Counted from the stretch's first letter, positions 35,680 through 44,576 are shown. The stretch: 44,747 nucleotides of DNA from JACPKO01 sp964406775 (GCA_964406775.1 CAYOSW010000010.1:1-44747); one strand, 5' to 3'. A program made the numbers and translations. Notes: generated by a model not told the origin, from the letters alone.

Positions 35680-37383
35680 ATGAAAGTTTCCATAAACTGG
35701 CTCAAGGAATTAGTAAAAGTAAATAAACCGATAAGTGAGTTGATCGAGGAGATAAATATGAAAACAATCGGCACAAAAGAAGTGACCGATAGGTTCATTG
35801 AGCTCGATATGAAAGGCTATAACCGGGCCGATCTTTTATCCCTGCGCGGAGTGGCTTATGAAACCGCTTCACTTCTTAATTCGGATGTACTTTTCAGTGA
35901 AACTGAAGAGGATTTCAGCGAAAAAAAATTGCCCGGATTGAAAGTTGAAATTGAAGATGAAGTGGCTTGCCCTTTCTATGCTTTGGCAAAAATTGAGGGT
36001 TTAAGTGTTGAGGAATCCCCAAAAACCGTTAAAGAAAAATTGGAAGATTCGGGATACCGGAGCGTGAACAATATTGCCGATATTACTAATCTGGTTATGC
36101 TTGAATTCGGACAACCACTCCACGCTTTTGATGCGGATACAGTTGCAGATGAAAAAATTATAGTACGTAAAAGTAAGAAAGGAGAGGCGATTACAACTTT
36201 GGATGGAAAGGTAAGAAAATTAGAAACTTCTGACTTATTAATTACGGATCCGGAAAAACCCATTGGAATCGCCGGGATTATGGGGGGAGAAAATACCGAA
36301 ATAACCGATAAGACTAAAAACGTTCTGCTTGAAGCAGCGCTTTTTGCACCGGTTGGTCTGCGTAAAACTGCAACAAGATTGGGTCTACAGTCAGAAGCCA
36401 GCAAACGTTTCTATCACGGCTTAACTAAAAAAAGACTTTTGCAGGCGCTAGATTCGGCTATTAAGGAATATGAGAAACTAGGGGGCAAATTAACAGCAAT
36501 CAGTATTTTTGATAAATTTAACGATGAAGAGAAGGAGATTGAGCTAAGGGTATCAAAAGCCAATTCTCTAATCGGAATAGATCTGGAACAGAAGGAGATC
36601 GAAGACCTTCTGAGACGGCTTAATTTTCAACCTAAGGAAGTAAAATCCCGGGTCTTAAGCGTCAAAAGACCTTACTTTAGACTTGATGTATCACTTGAAG
36701 AGGATTTGATAGAGGAAGTAGCAAGAATGTACGGGTATGACCGGATACCTTCTAAAGAATTGCCCGGAGAGTTGCCGGAAAAACAGGATCAGAAAGCTTA
36801 CGAGTTTGTTGATAATTTAAAAAAACAACTGATGCACCAAGGGTTATCGGAGATTCAAACTTACTCATTTTATACAACCAATACGCTCAATGCATTGGGG
36901 TTTGACGAAACAAAAAGAAAGTTTCTGCTTAAAATCTCCAACCCAATCTCAAAAGAGACCGAATATCTGCGGCTGAATATCTGGCCGAATCTTGTTGAGG
37001 CAGGGGTATTTAATAATAAATCGCTGGAGGATGTGGCGGTTTTTGAGATCGGAAAAAGATATTTACCGGGAGAAAAGGGAGGGACTACTGAAAAATATGC
37101 CCTCGGAGCCGTACTTATAAACGGCGGCGATAACCCGGCGGCCGAACTGATAAAGATTTTAAGCGGTGTTTTTGAAAATGCCGGACTGGATGCCGGGTTC
37201 GGAGATACGAAGCTTTTGGCTGATACTAAAAATCTTTTCCATCCGCTGCGCTTTAAATCGATTATTTATAACGGCAGTCAAATCGGAGGAATTGCCGAAC
37301 TTCATCCTCAAATCGCCGACAATTTCGGAGCTAAAAGTACCATAGCAATCTGTGAGATTGATTTGGAGAAACTTTTAAAATAG
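35680..37383 (+). CDS. pheT: Phenylalanyl-tRNA synthetase beta chain, minimal form
   Basis: The start directly follows the pheS stop codon. At 567 residues it is far below the usual ~800. After a short B1 beginning (MKVSINWLKELVKVNKPISELIEEINM) the sequence moves at once to IELDMKGYNRADLLSLRGVAYETA, so the EMAP/OB-type tRNA-binding insertion (B2) is missing. The B3/B4 editing region (FYALAKIEGL, VNNIADITNLVMLEFGQPLHAFD, GIAGIMGGENTEI), B5 and the catalytic-like domain (IEEVARMYGYDRIP) are present. The protein ends at ICEIDLEKLL, so the C-terminal FDX-ACB anticodon-binding domain is also absent. The 175 bases to the next gene hold no clear feature. Confidence 0.92.
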   Translation: MKVSINWLKELVKVNKPISELIEEINMKTIGTKEVTDRFIELDMKGYNRADLLSLRGVAYETASLLNSDVLFSETEEDFSEKKLPGLKVEIEDEVACPFYALAKIEGLSVEESPKTVKEKLEDSGYRSVNNIADITNLVMLEFGQPLHAFDADTVADEKIIVRKSKKGEAITTLDGKVRKLETSDLLITDPEKPIGIAGIMGGENTEITDKTKNVLLEAALFAPVGLRKTATRLGLQSEASKRFYHGLTKKRLLQALDSAIKEYEKLGGKLTAISIFDKFNDEEKEIELRVSKANSLIGIDLEQKEIEDLLRRLNFQPKEVKSRVLSVKRPYFRLDVSLEEDLIEEVARMYGYDRIPSKELPGELPEKQDQKAYEFVDNLKKQLMHQGLSEIQTYSFYTTNTLNALGFDETKRKFLLKISNPISKETEYLRLNIWPNLVEAGVFNNKSLEDVAVFEIGKRYLPGEKGGTTEKYALGAVLINGGDNPAAELIKILSGVFENAGLDAGFGDTKLLADTKNLFHPLRFKSIIYNGSQIGGIAELHPQIADNFGAKSTIAICEIDLEKLLK

Positions 37384-37558
37384 TCACAGGTCAAACTGCC
37401 TCAACGGGCCTGCCTTCTGACAACTCCCTGGATTTTAAATGCCTCTTTGTGATTTCTATCAGCTCTGCTTTGATCTGACTCAGGGATTTCCGTTAAGATA
37501 GCTTTTTTATGCGGCTCCTAACCACTGCTATAAACCTGCCCAATGCTTTCTCGACCAT

Positions 37559-40126
37559 TTATAGAGAAACCGTAACGCCGATACTGGATGTGTGTTTGGC
37601 TCCGTTATTATCTTCCAGCTCAACGGTTATAGTGTGTGAGCCTTTGTCGCCTGCAGGAAACTCTACGTGCATTGCGTACGGCTCACTGGTTTGTGAGGAT
37701 TTCACTCCGCCGTCAACCATCCAGGTAACTTTTTTCACTCCTGCAGGGGAGTTAGCTCTTGCGAGAACATCAAATACTCTCGGTACATTTGCGCCATTCG
37801 GAATGTTGGCAATTGATATGACATCATTTCCTCCGCCACCGCTTGAGAAACCGGGAATACCAGAGCAACCTTTGTCCGCTCCGACAAACAGTGGATTAGC
37901 TGCGGTCAAAACCCACTGATCAATACCTTCCTGCCATTTATTAGCTCCTGTGGGATCATCTTCTTTGAGCAAAATTACGTCTTTATCTTCGGCATCTTCG
38001 CCGTCGTTTGCTTGTCTGTGGGGATTAACTTTACAAACCTTAAGCCTCTGATAGGCCTGAGAAATGCTGGTAGGTTCTGTACCTTTCTGGAAAAATTCGT
38101 GGCGTTTCGGCGAACCATCCTTCGGCTGTCCGCCCATAAGTCCGTCTATCTCAACATCAACAACACTTTCCGGCTTCGGCAGAGTTTCATTAGGTTTATC
38201 CTTAAGAGCTGCCGTCATTATTCTTTGCCAGATAGGGGAGGCTCCTGTAACACCGGAGGCAATTTTGGGATCCATAACCGAATTGTCGTTATTACCTACC
38301 CAAACCCCGGTCGTCAAAAGAGGCGTGTAGCCGACAGTCCAGTTGTCCCGTTTTTGATCGGTGGTTCCGGTTTTGACCGATACAGTTTTGCCCGGAACGT
38401 TTAATACCGAGTTGGAGCCGAAAGCGGCAGTTCTAGCTCCGTTATCGGCTAAGATATTGGAGATTATAAATGCTATTCCTTCATCCAAAACCCTAACTCC
38501 TTCAGTCGGACGGTATTCGTAAAGCATTTTTCCCGATGAATCTTCGACTTTAAGGATTGAGATCGGCTCCTGTTTTTTACCCTGATTGGCAAATACCGCA
38601 AATGCTGAAGTTAAATCTAAAAGTCTGACTTCACGTCCTCCCAAAGTAAGTGATAAGCCTACGGAGCTGATATTGTCTGCTGTGGGTTCCCAGGTTGAAA
38701 GACCCATCCTATACCCCAAATCCATAACATTTTTAACACCGACTAAAGCCAGCATTTTAACTGCGGGGATATTGAACGAATTACCCAAAGCATAGCGGAC
38801 TTGAACTGGGCCGTGGAATTGTCCGTCATAGTTAACCGGGATGTATTCAGGAAGTCCGGCACCTCCGGGGAAAACGGTTTTAACATCCATTAAGACTTGA
38901 GCTGCGGTATATCCTTTTAACATTCCGGCTGCAAATGTAATCGGCTTAGTCGCCGAACCGGGCTGCCTTTGACCCAAGGCAACGTTAACATTACCTTCAA
39001 ACACGCAGCTTTTGCCTTCAATACATCCCTCAGGTTCCGAATTTGCAAAGTAATCTTTACTTCCTGCCATTGATAGGATTTCCCCTGTTTTAGAATCAAG
39101 CACAACGGCCGCAGCATTTCCGACTTCATAATTTTTGAGCTTATCAACCTCGGTTTTAAGAATATCCTCAACCTGTTCCTGAAGTTTGTAGTCAAGAGTT
39201 GTGACGACTTTAAGACCGCCTTGTTCAACAGTTCTTGTATCATATTGTTCCTCGAGTTTTTGCTTTACATACAAAACAAAGTGGGGAGCCTTAAAGCCCA
39301 GCTCTTTTTGCGAAGTCCTGTAAATTAGCTCCTGACTTTTTGCCCGCTCTGCTTCTGCATCGGAAATATATTTATCCTCAACCATCCTGCGTAATACTTG
39401 CTCCTGCCTTACTTTTGCAAGCTCAGGCTGAGAACCGTAAGGAGAATAAACTGAGGGTCTTTGAGGGAGTCCGGCCAAAAGTGAAGCCTCGGAAAGATCA
39501 AGTTCGGACGCGTGTTTTCCGAAATACAAATTTGACGCCGCCTCAATTCCGTAAGCCGTACCTCCGTAGGGGATTTCGTTCAAATACATTTCCAAAATCT
39601 GATCTTTGGTGTAAGCTCTTTCGACTTGTATGGCCAGGATGAGCTCTTTTATTTTTCGGACAACTGACTGGTCGGAGGTAAGAAGCGCATTTTTAACAAG
39701 TTGCTGAGTCAGCGTCGAACCGCCTCCCTCAACCCTCCTGTGAATGATCAGGCGGTAAAAGGAGCGTAGAATCCCCCAAACATCAAATCCGCCGTGTTTA
39801 TAAAAATCCTTATCCTCAATTGCTATTGTCGCCTTTTTAACAACATCAGGGATATCGGCAAGTTTAACAGGGGTCCTGTTTTGATTCTGGAATATATCAT
39901 ATAAAAGTTCACCGTTGCGGTCGTAAATCTTCGTTGATTTTGCCACAAATCTGGACTGGAGATCCTCAGGCGAGGGGATTTGGGTGAAAAAATAAATAAC
40001 TACACCGATTATAACTACAACTCCGAAAATAAATGACCAGAGCACGAATTTGGAAAATCTCGAGAGAAAACTGACTTTCTTAAGACCGGAATAATCTAAC
40101 TGGCGTTTTAAGCGTCTAAAAGGCAT
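37559..40126 (-). CDS. pbpA: Class A penicillin-binding protein (PBP1A-type) with C-terminal Ig-like domain
   Basis: This bifunctional enzyme polymerises glycan strands and crosslinks peptides outside the membrane. The 855-residue protein has an N-terminal anchor (about residues 28-48), a GT51 domain with IAIEDKDFYKHGGFD (Glu104) and GGGSTLTQQLVKN, and KDQILEMYLNEIPYGGTAYG. The transpeptidase domain has SATK (Ser391 to Lys394), SFN (450-452) and VKTGTTDQKRDNWTVGYT. A C-terminal region beyond the transpeptidase ends in a beta-sandwich (VFDVLARANSPAGVKKVTWMVDG, GSHTITVELEDNNGAKH), like the Ig/PKD-type tail of some Gram-positive PBPs. It may bind wall or other partners. Confidence 0.95.
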   Translation of the reverse strand: MPFRRLKRQLDYSGLKKVSFLSRFSKFVLWSFIFGVVVIIGVVIYFFTQIPSPEDLQSRFVAKSTKIYDRNGELLYDIFQNQNRTPVKLADIPDVVKKATIAIEDKDFYKHGGFDVWGILRSFYRLIIHRRVEGGGSTLTQQLVKNALLTSDQSVVRKIKELILAIQVERAYTKDQILEMYLNEIPYGGTAYGIEAASNLYFGKHASELDLSEASLLAGLPQRPSVYSPYGSQPELAKVRQEQVLRRMVEDKYISDAEAERAKSQELIYRTSQKELGFKAPHFVLYVKQKLEEQYDTRTVEQGGLKVVTTLDYKLQEQVEDILKTEVDKLKNYEVGNAAAVVLDSKTGEILSMAGSKDYFANSEPEGCIEGKSCVFEGNVNVALGQRQPGSATKPITFAAGMLKGYTAAQVLMDVKTVFPGGAGLPEYIPVNYDGQFHGPVQVRYALGNSFNIPAVKMLALVGVKNVMDLGYRMGLSTWEPTADNISSVGLSLTLGGREVRLLDLTSAFAVFANQGKKQEPISILKVEDSSGKMLYEYRPTEGVRVLDEGIAFIISNILADNGARTAAFGSNSVLNVPGKTVSVKTGTTDQKRDNWTVGYTPLLTTGVWVGNNDNSVMDPKIASGVTGASPIWQRIMTAALKDKPNETLPKPESVVDVEIDGLMGGQPKDGSPKRHEFFQKGTEPTSISQAYQRLKVCKVNPHRQANDGEDAEDKDVILLKEDDPTGANKWQEGIDQWVLTAANPLFVGADKGCSGIPGFSSGGGGNDVISIANIPNGANVPRVFDVLARANSPAGVKKVTWMVDGGVKSSQTSEPYAMHVEFPAGDKGSHTITVELEDNNGAKHTSSIGVTVSL

Positions 40127-40194
40127 AAAGAGTCTTTATTTTACTTTAGTATTTTGTAGTTCAAGTTGCAATGGCGGGTAAGGAATATCGTTCT

Positions 40195-40332
40195 GTCCGG
40201 AGAGAAGGAGAATACACCCTCCGCTTTGCGGAGCTGAACCAAATCATAGATTTGGCATAAAATCCTAAACTCACGAACATAAATATATTTAGCGGTAAAC
40301 GCTAACTATATTTCTGAGTCCGGAGAGAAGGA
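40195..40332 (-). repeat. tRNA-associated hairpin element, copy 2, with direct repeat of the tRNA-Tyr 3' end
   Basis: A perfect 15-base copy of the tRNA-Tyr 3' end (GTCCGGAGAGAAGGA) occurs at 40195-40209 and again within the tRNA at 40318-40332, 123 bases apart. Between them lie AATACACCCT (40211), stem CTCCGC/GCGGAG (40219-40233), GAACCA (40236), a CCAAAT/ATTTGG hairpin, TTTGGCATAAAATCCTAAA (40251-40269) and an AT-rich hairpin at about 40279-40315. The main blocks match copy 1. Confidence 0.7.
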
Positions 40333-40401
40333 TTTGAACCTTCGTAGGCGATTGCCGACAGATTTACAGTCTGTTGTGATTGACCACTCCACCATCTCCG
40401 G
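40319..40401 (-). tRNA. tRNA-Tyr (anticodon GTA)
   Basis: Class II tRNA on the minus strand: acceptor CCGGAGA/TCTCCGG, anticodon stem ACAGA/TCTGT with loop CTGTAAA (GTA), long variable arm, T arm GAAGG-TTCAAAT-CCTTC, discriminator A. CCA is not encoded. Confidence 0.95.
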
Positions 40402-40466
40402 GTACGGGCTGAAACTCAGTTATTTTACCAGTTTCTAAGCTCATATTAAAGTTTCAGGTAACGAGG

Positions 40467-40496
40467 TTGATTTGCGTTCTGAATATAAATTAATAT
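40467..40496 (+). promoter_or_regulatory. Promoter with leaderless spacing
   Basis: TTGATT (40467-40472), 18 bases, TAATAT (40491-40496), six bases, ATG at 40503. Confidence 0.6.
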
Positions 40497-40502
40497 GAAT
40501 TA

Positions 40503-41498
40503 ATGAGTGAAAACAGCGACGCAGATATTGCTACCGGTATTACCAGGGCTTCAATGAATAGGGAGGTAATGGATGTGTATGCAACCGGAGACAAGCTGGG
40601 AATATTGTCCCACCCCGAAAGACAAACAGCCCACGCACTAAAAGAGTTCTTCCCCAAAATGCTTGAAGGGTTGCTGGACGTTGAAGCGGCAGTTTCCCAA
40701 GTATCACGCCGCAAAGACGGCAGTCCCGCTCTCAGTCACGATGCGCAAATGGAATATGACGGATTACTCAGATTGACAACTGCTGTATCCAGAGTATTAT
40801 ATTTCCCGGAATCTGATGACGATTGGTTTTTAAAAAGGTACGGAAAGAGTTTTTCATCCTCCTCCTCGGTTACCTCATATACCAGTGCTGATTCAAGTTA
40901 CAAACCGAAAGAGTTAAGTCCCGAACATTTTGACTTTAGACAACCCTCGGTTTGGAGTCTTCAGGTAGAGGATACTGTTAACGGACAAAAAGTTTTTTTT
41001 GAAGTATTTCCGAGTCCATACACTCATTACGAAGGGTTCTCCTCATTAGATGGGGCATCTCCGGGCGTAGCAAAGCAAGCACTTACTGAACGACGTGTTG
41101 ATCCCCAAAGAATAAACACGGTACTTGCAGACGCTCAGAGAACCGCAGTCGGCCCGCATATGAGGATCCGTCTTGAAGGAAGGGATGGAGAACCCATCTC
41201 AAGAGTCGACGGTGATCTGGTTAGTAGACAGACAGGAAGCAGAAACGAGCTGGGATTCAGACTGCATTTAAGAGGAAGAGATCCCGAAATGATTGTGAAA
41301 GATGATGCTTTTGAACTTTCAACAAAAGATCGGGATATCATAGCTCTGGAACAGCAGGCAGTGTTTGTAGCGATACCTTCACTGAAAAAGGACGGACAAG
41401 TTGTGCTTGCTCCACTGGCCAGAGCATTTACGGGAATGGGCATAAAAAGGGAATTTCAAATAAGGCAACCTGTTCAGAATACGGCCTTAAGAAGATAA
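40503..41498 (+). CDS. Unknown soluble protein
   Basis: The 331-residue protein has no signal or membrane segment. The N-terminal part is helical (QTAHALKEFFPKMLEGLLDVEAAVSQV), a Ser-rich stretch follows (about residues 118-133), and the C-terminal half has beta-like segments (FRLHLRGRDPEMIVKDDAFEL, VFVAIPSLKKDGQVVLAPLA). It is not recognised. It resembles the protein at 27645-28613 in size, solubility and promoter type, but I see no convincing alignment between them. Confidence 0.65.
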   Translation: MSENSDADIATGITRASMNREVMDVYATGDKLGILSHPERQTAHALKEFFPKMLEGLLDVEAAVSQVSRRKDGSPALSHDAQMEYDGLLRLTTAVSRVLYFPESDDDWFLKRYGKSFSSSSSVTSYTSADSSYKPKELSPEHFDFRQPSVWSLQVEDTVNGQKVFFEVFPSPYTHYEGFSSLDGASPGVAKQALTERRVDPQRINTVLADAQRTAVGPHMRIRLEGRDGEPISRVDGDLVSRQTGSRNELGFRLHLRGRDPEMIVKDDAFELSTKDRDIIALEQQAVFVAIPSLKKDGQVVLAPLARAFTGMGIKREFQIRQPVQNTALRR

Positions 41499-41500
41499 CA

Positions 41501-41815
41501 CTATTTCCGTTCTTTGCTGAAGGTTACCTCTAAACGGTTTCCGCGGTGAACGGGGTTTTCAAAAATAAGCGTTTGTCCTTCTTCTCCCCTAAATACATCC
41601 TCCCTGGCAACTACCGGCATACTTCCATTTCCTTCGTATAGAAAAATGAATGCCCTCGGGCCGGGAATTTTCCAATATGTTCCTTCATTTGTGTCCTGAA
41701 GTAAAACCCGTAAATTTTTACTGCCCACATTACCGAGAGCGTAAGAACGGGGACGGTTATCTAACACTTCATCAATAGGCCCCGAATAACTGTGTCCGCT
41801 AACCTTTGTTGTCAT
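41501..41815 (-). CDS. Unknown small protein
   Basis: From ATG 41813-41815 the protein has 104 residues with strand-like segments (KNLRVLLQDTNEGTYWKIPGPRAFIFLYEGNG, EEGQTLIFENPVHRGNRLEVTF). Its compact all-beta look suggests a small beta-barrel or sandwich. It ends two bases from the convergent stop of the gene at 40503. An in-frame TTG at 41845 would add ten residues. No family recognised. Confidence 0.5.
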   Translation of the reverse strand: MTTKVSGHSYSGPIDEVLDNRPRSYALGNVGSKNLRVLLQDTNEGTYWKIPGPRAFIFLYEGNGSMPVVAREDVFRGEEGQTLIFENPVHRGNRLEVTFSKERK

Positions 41816-41856
41816 ACTACCGGCACATTTTATCAGAAGGGTCAAATTTAATAAAT

Positions 41857-43605
41857 TTACCGGGCAACGGGAGCTTTGATCCAGGATAATCTCTGGCAGA
41901 CTTTAAGTACAAACGACAGTGCGTGATAGTAGGGAAGTCCGTAATAAATTTTTGCGGCGTTTTGCAGAAGTTGGTAAGTTTTTCCCGACTCCATCCGTTT
42001 CCCCGTTGCTCCGTGAATATGAATAAACTTTGCCGAAGGAGTGTAGTAAACGGGGATATCTGCCTTCTTAAGGCGTCTGCAGTAATCTACGTCCTCAAAA
42101 TAAGTAAATAGCCGTTCGTCCAGAAGACCTATTTTCTCTATAATTTTTTTCGGCAACAGGAAGCAGGCCATCGCCGCCGCTTCAACCTTAGTATTTTTAT
42201 TCTGCGCAGGGGCATACATAAAGAATGAACCCTTAAGGCCTAAAAAGTACTCTTTTAGGGCGCCGGAGATCGTCGGAAGCCTGAAAGCCGAATCCTGCTG
42301 AGTTCCATCCGGAAATACGAGTGAACCTGTTACTATTGCCTTTTGACCGTAACTTTCCGCTTCTCTATAAATTTGAGACAGACTGCCTTCCTTTACTTCA
42401 ATATCGGAATTTAACATTAAAATATACTTGCCGCGGCTGAAACTTATGGCTTTATTGTTCCCACCCGTAAAACCTGCATTAATCTTATTTTGTATGAAAC
42501 GCACTCCGAGATATTTCTTAACAACAGACTCGCAACCCTTTTGCGAACCGTTGTCTAAGACTATCACCTCGAGATTAATATTTTCAGGGGAATGGTTTTT
42601 TATGCTTTTAAGCAGGCTATCGATCAGATCGGGGGTATTGAAATTTACAGTCACTACGGATAAATCTATTTGAAACTGTGAATCGTCATTCCATTTTTGT
42701 GTTTCCCTGGGCCCGGTTTTACCGCTGAAAAAATCGGATACGGCATTTCTTTGAGCAGATCTGCCCGTGAAGTAGTGGGATAATGCCTGACGCCATAGCG
42801 CGAATTTGGTTCTTTTCGGCGCATATTTGAATCCGAAATAAAGACGGTTTCTTGTTAAGTAGTAATCAGTCAGCGAAGAGCCGGTTTGTGTGGTTTGAGA
42901 GACTTTGTGATAAATGGAGGCTTTCCCGTTATAGAAAATCTTAAACCCCGAGTCAATGACTCTTTTAGAATATTCCGCGTCCTCAAAGTAAGCAAAATAA
43001 TCCTCATTAAAAAAACCTGTTTTTTCTAAGGCTTCACGTTTTATAAGAAAACAGCATCCCGTCGCAAAATCAATCTCCATCTCATTATCGTAAATACCTT
43101 CATCAACCTCATCGATCCCGCGGTGAATACTCATCACATTGTTCCAATCAAATTTTCCTCCGGCAAACCAGACAACTTTGCCTTTATCTTTTTCCTGATA
43201 TCTGTCTTTATGGAATTCATAACCCGGAGCAAATAAAATTTTAGGCGCCACTATTCCTGCCCCGGGTTCTTTTCTAAATGTCTCCAGGAGTGTTTGAAGA
43301 ATTTTTCCGTCGGGGGTCAGGGCATCGTTATTAATAATAAAAACATAGTCGGCACCCCAAGTTAAGGCGTGATTTATTCCGCGGTTATAACCTCCCGAAA
43401 ACCCCTTATTTATACCGTTTTGGAGAATATCAACCGACGGATATTTTTTTGAGGCTGTTTTTACAAAGTTGTCGCTCGAGGCATTATCAACAACAACAGT
43501 CCGCAGTTCATAGTTTGGAGTCCGGAGCCCTTTAAGGGAATCTAAAAGTTCCAAGGTGTCTTTTTCTCCGTTAAAATTAACCGTAACTATTGCAACCTTA
43601 AGCAT
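41857..43605 (-). CDS. Two-domain GT2-family glycosyltransferase
   Basis: The 582-residue protein contains two successive GT-A domains. Domain 1 (about 1-290) has VAIVTVNFNG, VVVDNASSDN, NKGFSGGYNRGI, FIINNDALT and YFAYFEDAEYSKRV. Domain 2 (about 305-565) has LSVVTVNFNTPD, VIVLDNGSQKG, NAGFTGGNNKAI, LMLNSDIEV and LFTYFEDVDYCRRL. Both carry the acidic DxD-like site and the ED motif of rhamnosyltransferase-type GT2 enzymes. They probably add sugars to an envelope polysaccharide on the cytosolic side. No sugar-nucleotide genes are close by, so donors are unknown. ATG 43603-43605 lies six bases after TATAAT. Confidence 0.88.
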   Translation of the reverse strand: MLKVAIVTVNFNGEKDTLELLDSLKGLRTPNYELRTVVVDNASSDNFVKTASKKYPSVDILQNGINKGFSGGYNRGINHALTWGADYVFIINNDALTPDGKILQTLLETFRKEPGAGIVAPKILFAPGYEFHKDRYQEKDKGKVVWFAGGKFDWNNVMSIHRGIDEVDEGIYDNEMEIDFATGCCFLIKREALEKTGFFNEDYFAYFEDAEYSKRVIDSGFKIFYNGKASIYHKVSQTTQTGSSLTDYYLTRNRLYFGFKYAPKRTKFALWRQALSHYFTGRSAQRNAVSDFFSGKTGPRETQKWNDDSQFQIDLSVVTVNFNTPDLIDSLLKSIKNHSPENINLEVIVLDNGSQKGCESVVKKYLGVRFIQNKINAGFTGGNNKAISFSRGKYILMLNSDIEVKEGSLSQIYREAESYGQKAIVTGSLVFPDGTQQDSAFRLPTISGALKEYFLGLKGSFFMYAPAQNKNTKVEAAAMACFLLPKKIIEKIGLLDERLFTYFEDVDYCRRLKKADIPVYYTPSAKFIHIHGATGKRMESGKTYQLLQNAAKIYYGLPYYHALSFVLKVCQRLSWIKAPVAR

Positions 43606-43611
43606 TTTTTA

Positions 43612-43617
43612 ATTATA
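43612..43617 (-). promoter_or_regulatory. -10 box six bases before the GT2 start
   Basis: A perfect TATAAT on the minus strand is followed by six bases and ATG. It lies between the stop of the upstream gene and the GT2 start; the -35 region is weak. Confidence 0.45.
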
Positions 43618-43628
43618 CGACCACGGAG

Positions 43629-44576
43629 TTATTTAAAGAAGAAGTTGAAGATTTTCCAGAAAATAGACGGTGCGGTCGAAACTCCCTGGACATCCTCTTC
43701 CGAACCGACCGAAAGATACTCATCAGGTACTTCTATTAAAGCATCCGGCTGACCCGGAAATCCCAACTTTTCTTTTCCGGAATCTTCCCTCTCCGGTTTT
43801 CTCTGCGCTGAGGATGATGCCTGGCGTTTTGAATTTTTCATAAATTCCAAACACCTCTCGGGATTATCATCGCAGGATAAAGGCCTACCTAGACGGCCTG
43901 ATGCTGTCGCTGATTTTTCAAAAAACTCTTTACATTTTTCCGGATTTTCCTTGCAGACTTTATCAAATTCCTCAACGTCCTTCTTAACAGCTTCTCTCAT
44001 CTTTTCCATACTTTTTTTCATTGCTTCAAATCTTGCCGGGTTTGTTAGTGCTTTACATTTATCGGAATTCTCGGATTTTTGGCAAAGTGCTTTACAGGAC
44101 TCTTCGGAGTCGCATCCCAAAATTTCTTTAGCTTTCTCAATAAGTTCTTTAATTTTGGAATTTTCCTTGATCAGGTTGTATTTTCGGGCAAATGCAGCAC
44201 ATTTTTCCAGATTTTCCGTTTTCTGACAGAGAGTTTTGCAGTCAGACTCGGTGGAACAACCCAGCTCGGATTTAGCTTTTTCTATTATGCTCCGTAATCT
44301 CGCATTTCCCTCGGACTTATTGCCCTTATAAAAGCCTTTTTTCTGAGCGTAATCTTTACAGACCTGCTGATTTGCAGGTTCGTTACAAAAGGCCTTGCAA
44401 TTTTCCAGAGATGAACAATTCCCAAGTTCCGCAATCGGAAAAGTCACCTGGTATTTCTTCAGAGCTGCTTCCTTAGAGGCCTCGGACTCCTCAGCCTTCA
44501 CAAACCCCGGGGTTAATATCAGCAGTAAAAAAATAACTGATAAAACCACTCTGTTTTTAAAAAATATATTCATCAT
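43629..44576 (-). CDS. Secreted protein with Cys-patterned helical repeats
   Basis: From ATG 44576 the protein has 315 residues. After a signal peptide (ending about FVKAEE) come three copies of a C-x5-C-x3-C-x8-C pattern (CSSLENCKAFCNEP..., CSTESDCKTLCQKTEN..., CDSEESCKALCQKSEN...), joined by Lys/Glu-rich helices. Two shorter pairs follow (VCKENPEKC, SCDDNPERC). Cys count and spacing suggest disulfide-linked helical hairpins outside the cell. The C-terminus is an Arg/Ser/Glu-rich stretch and a final hydrophobic, aromatic segment (SIFWKIFNFFFK), possibly a membrane-binding tail. Not a known family to me. It follows the partial gene at 44585 closely. Confidence 0.7.
   Translation of the reverse strand: MMNIFFKNRVVLSVIFLLLILTPGFVKAEESEASKEAALKKYQVTFPIAELGNCSSLENCKAFCNEPANQQVCKDYAQKKGFYKGNKSEGNARLRSIIEKAKSELGCSTESDCKTLCQKTENLEKCAAFARKYNLIKENSKIKELIEKAKEILGCDSEESCKALCQKSENSDKCKALTNPARFEAMKKSMEKMREAVKKDVEEFDKVCKENPEKCKEFFEKSATASGRLGRPLSCDDNPERCLEFMKNSKRQASSSAQRKPEREDSGKEKLGFPGQPDALIEVPDEYLSVGSEEDVQGVSTAPSIFWKIFNFFFK

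Noticed and set aside
40195..40332. Attachment sites of an integrated phage or integrative element at tRNA-Tyr
   Set aside because: The direct repeats are only 123 bases apart and no integrase or phage gene is present; a small tRNA-linked element fits better.
27645..41498. Homology between the unknown proteins at 27645-28613 and 40503-41498
   Set aside because: They share size and promoter type, but no motif or gapless stretch of similarity could be aligned by eye.
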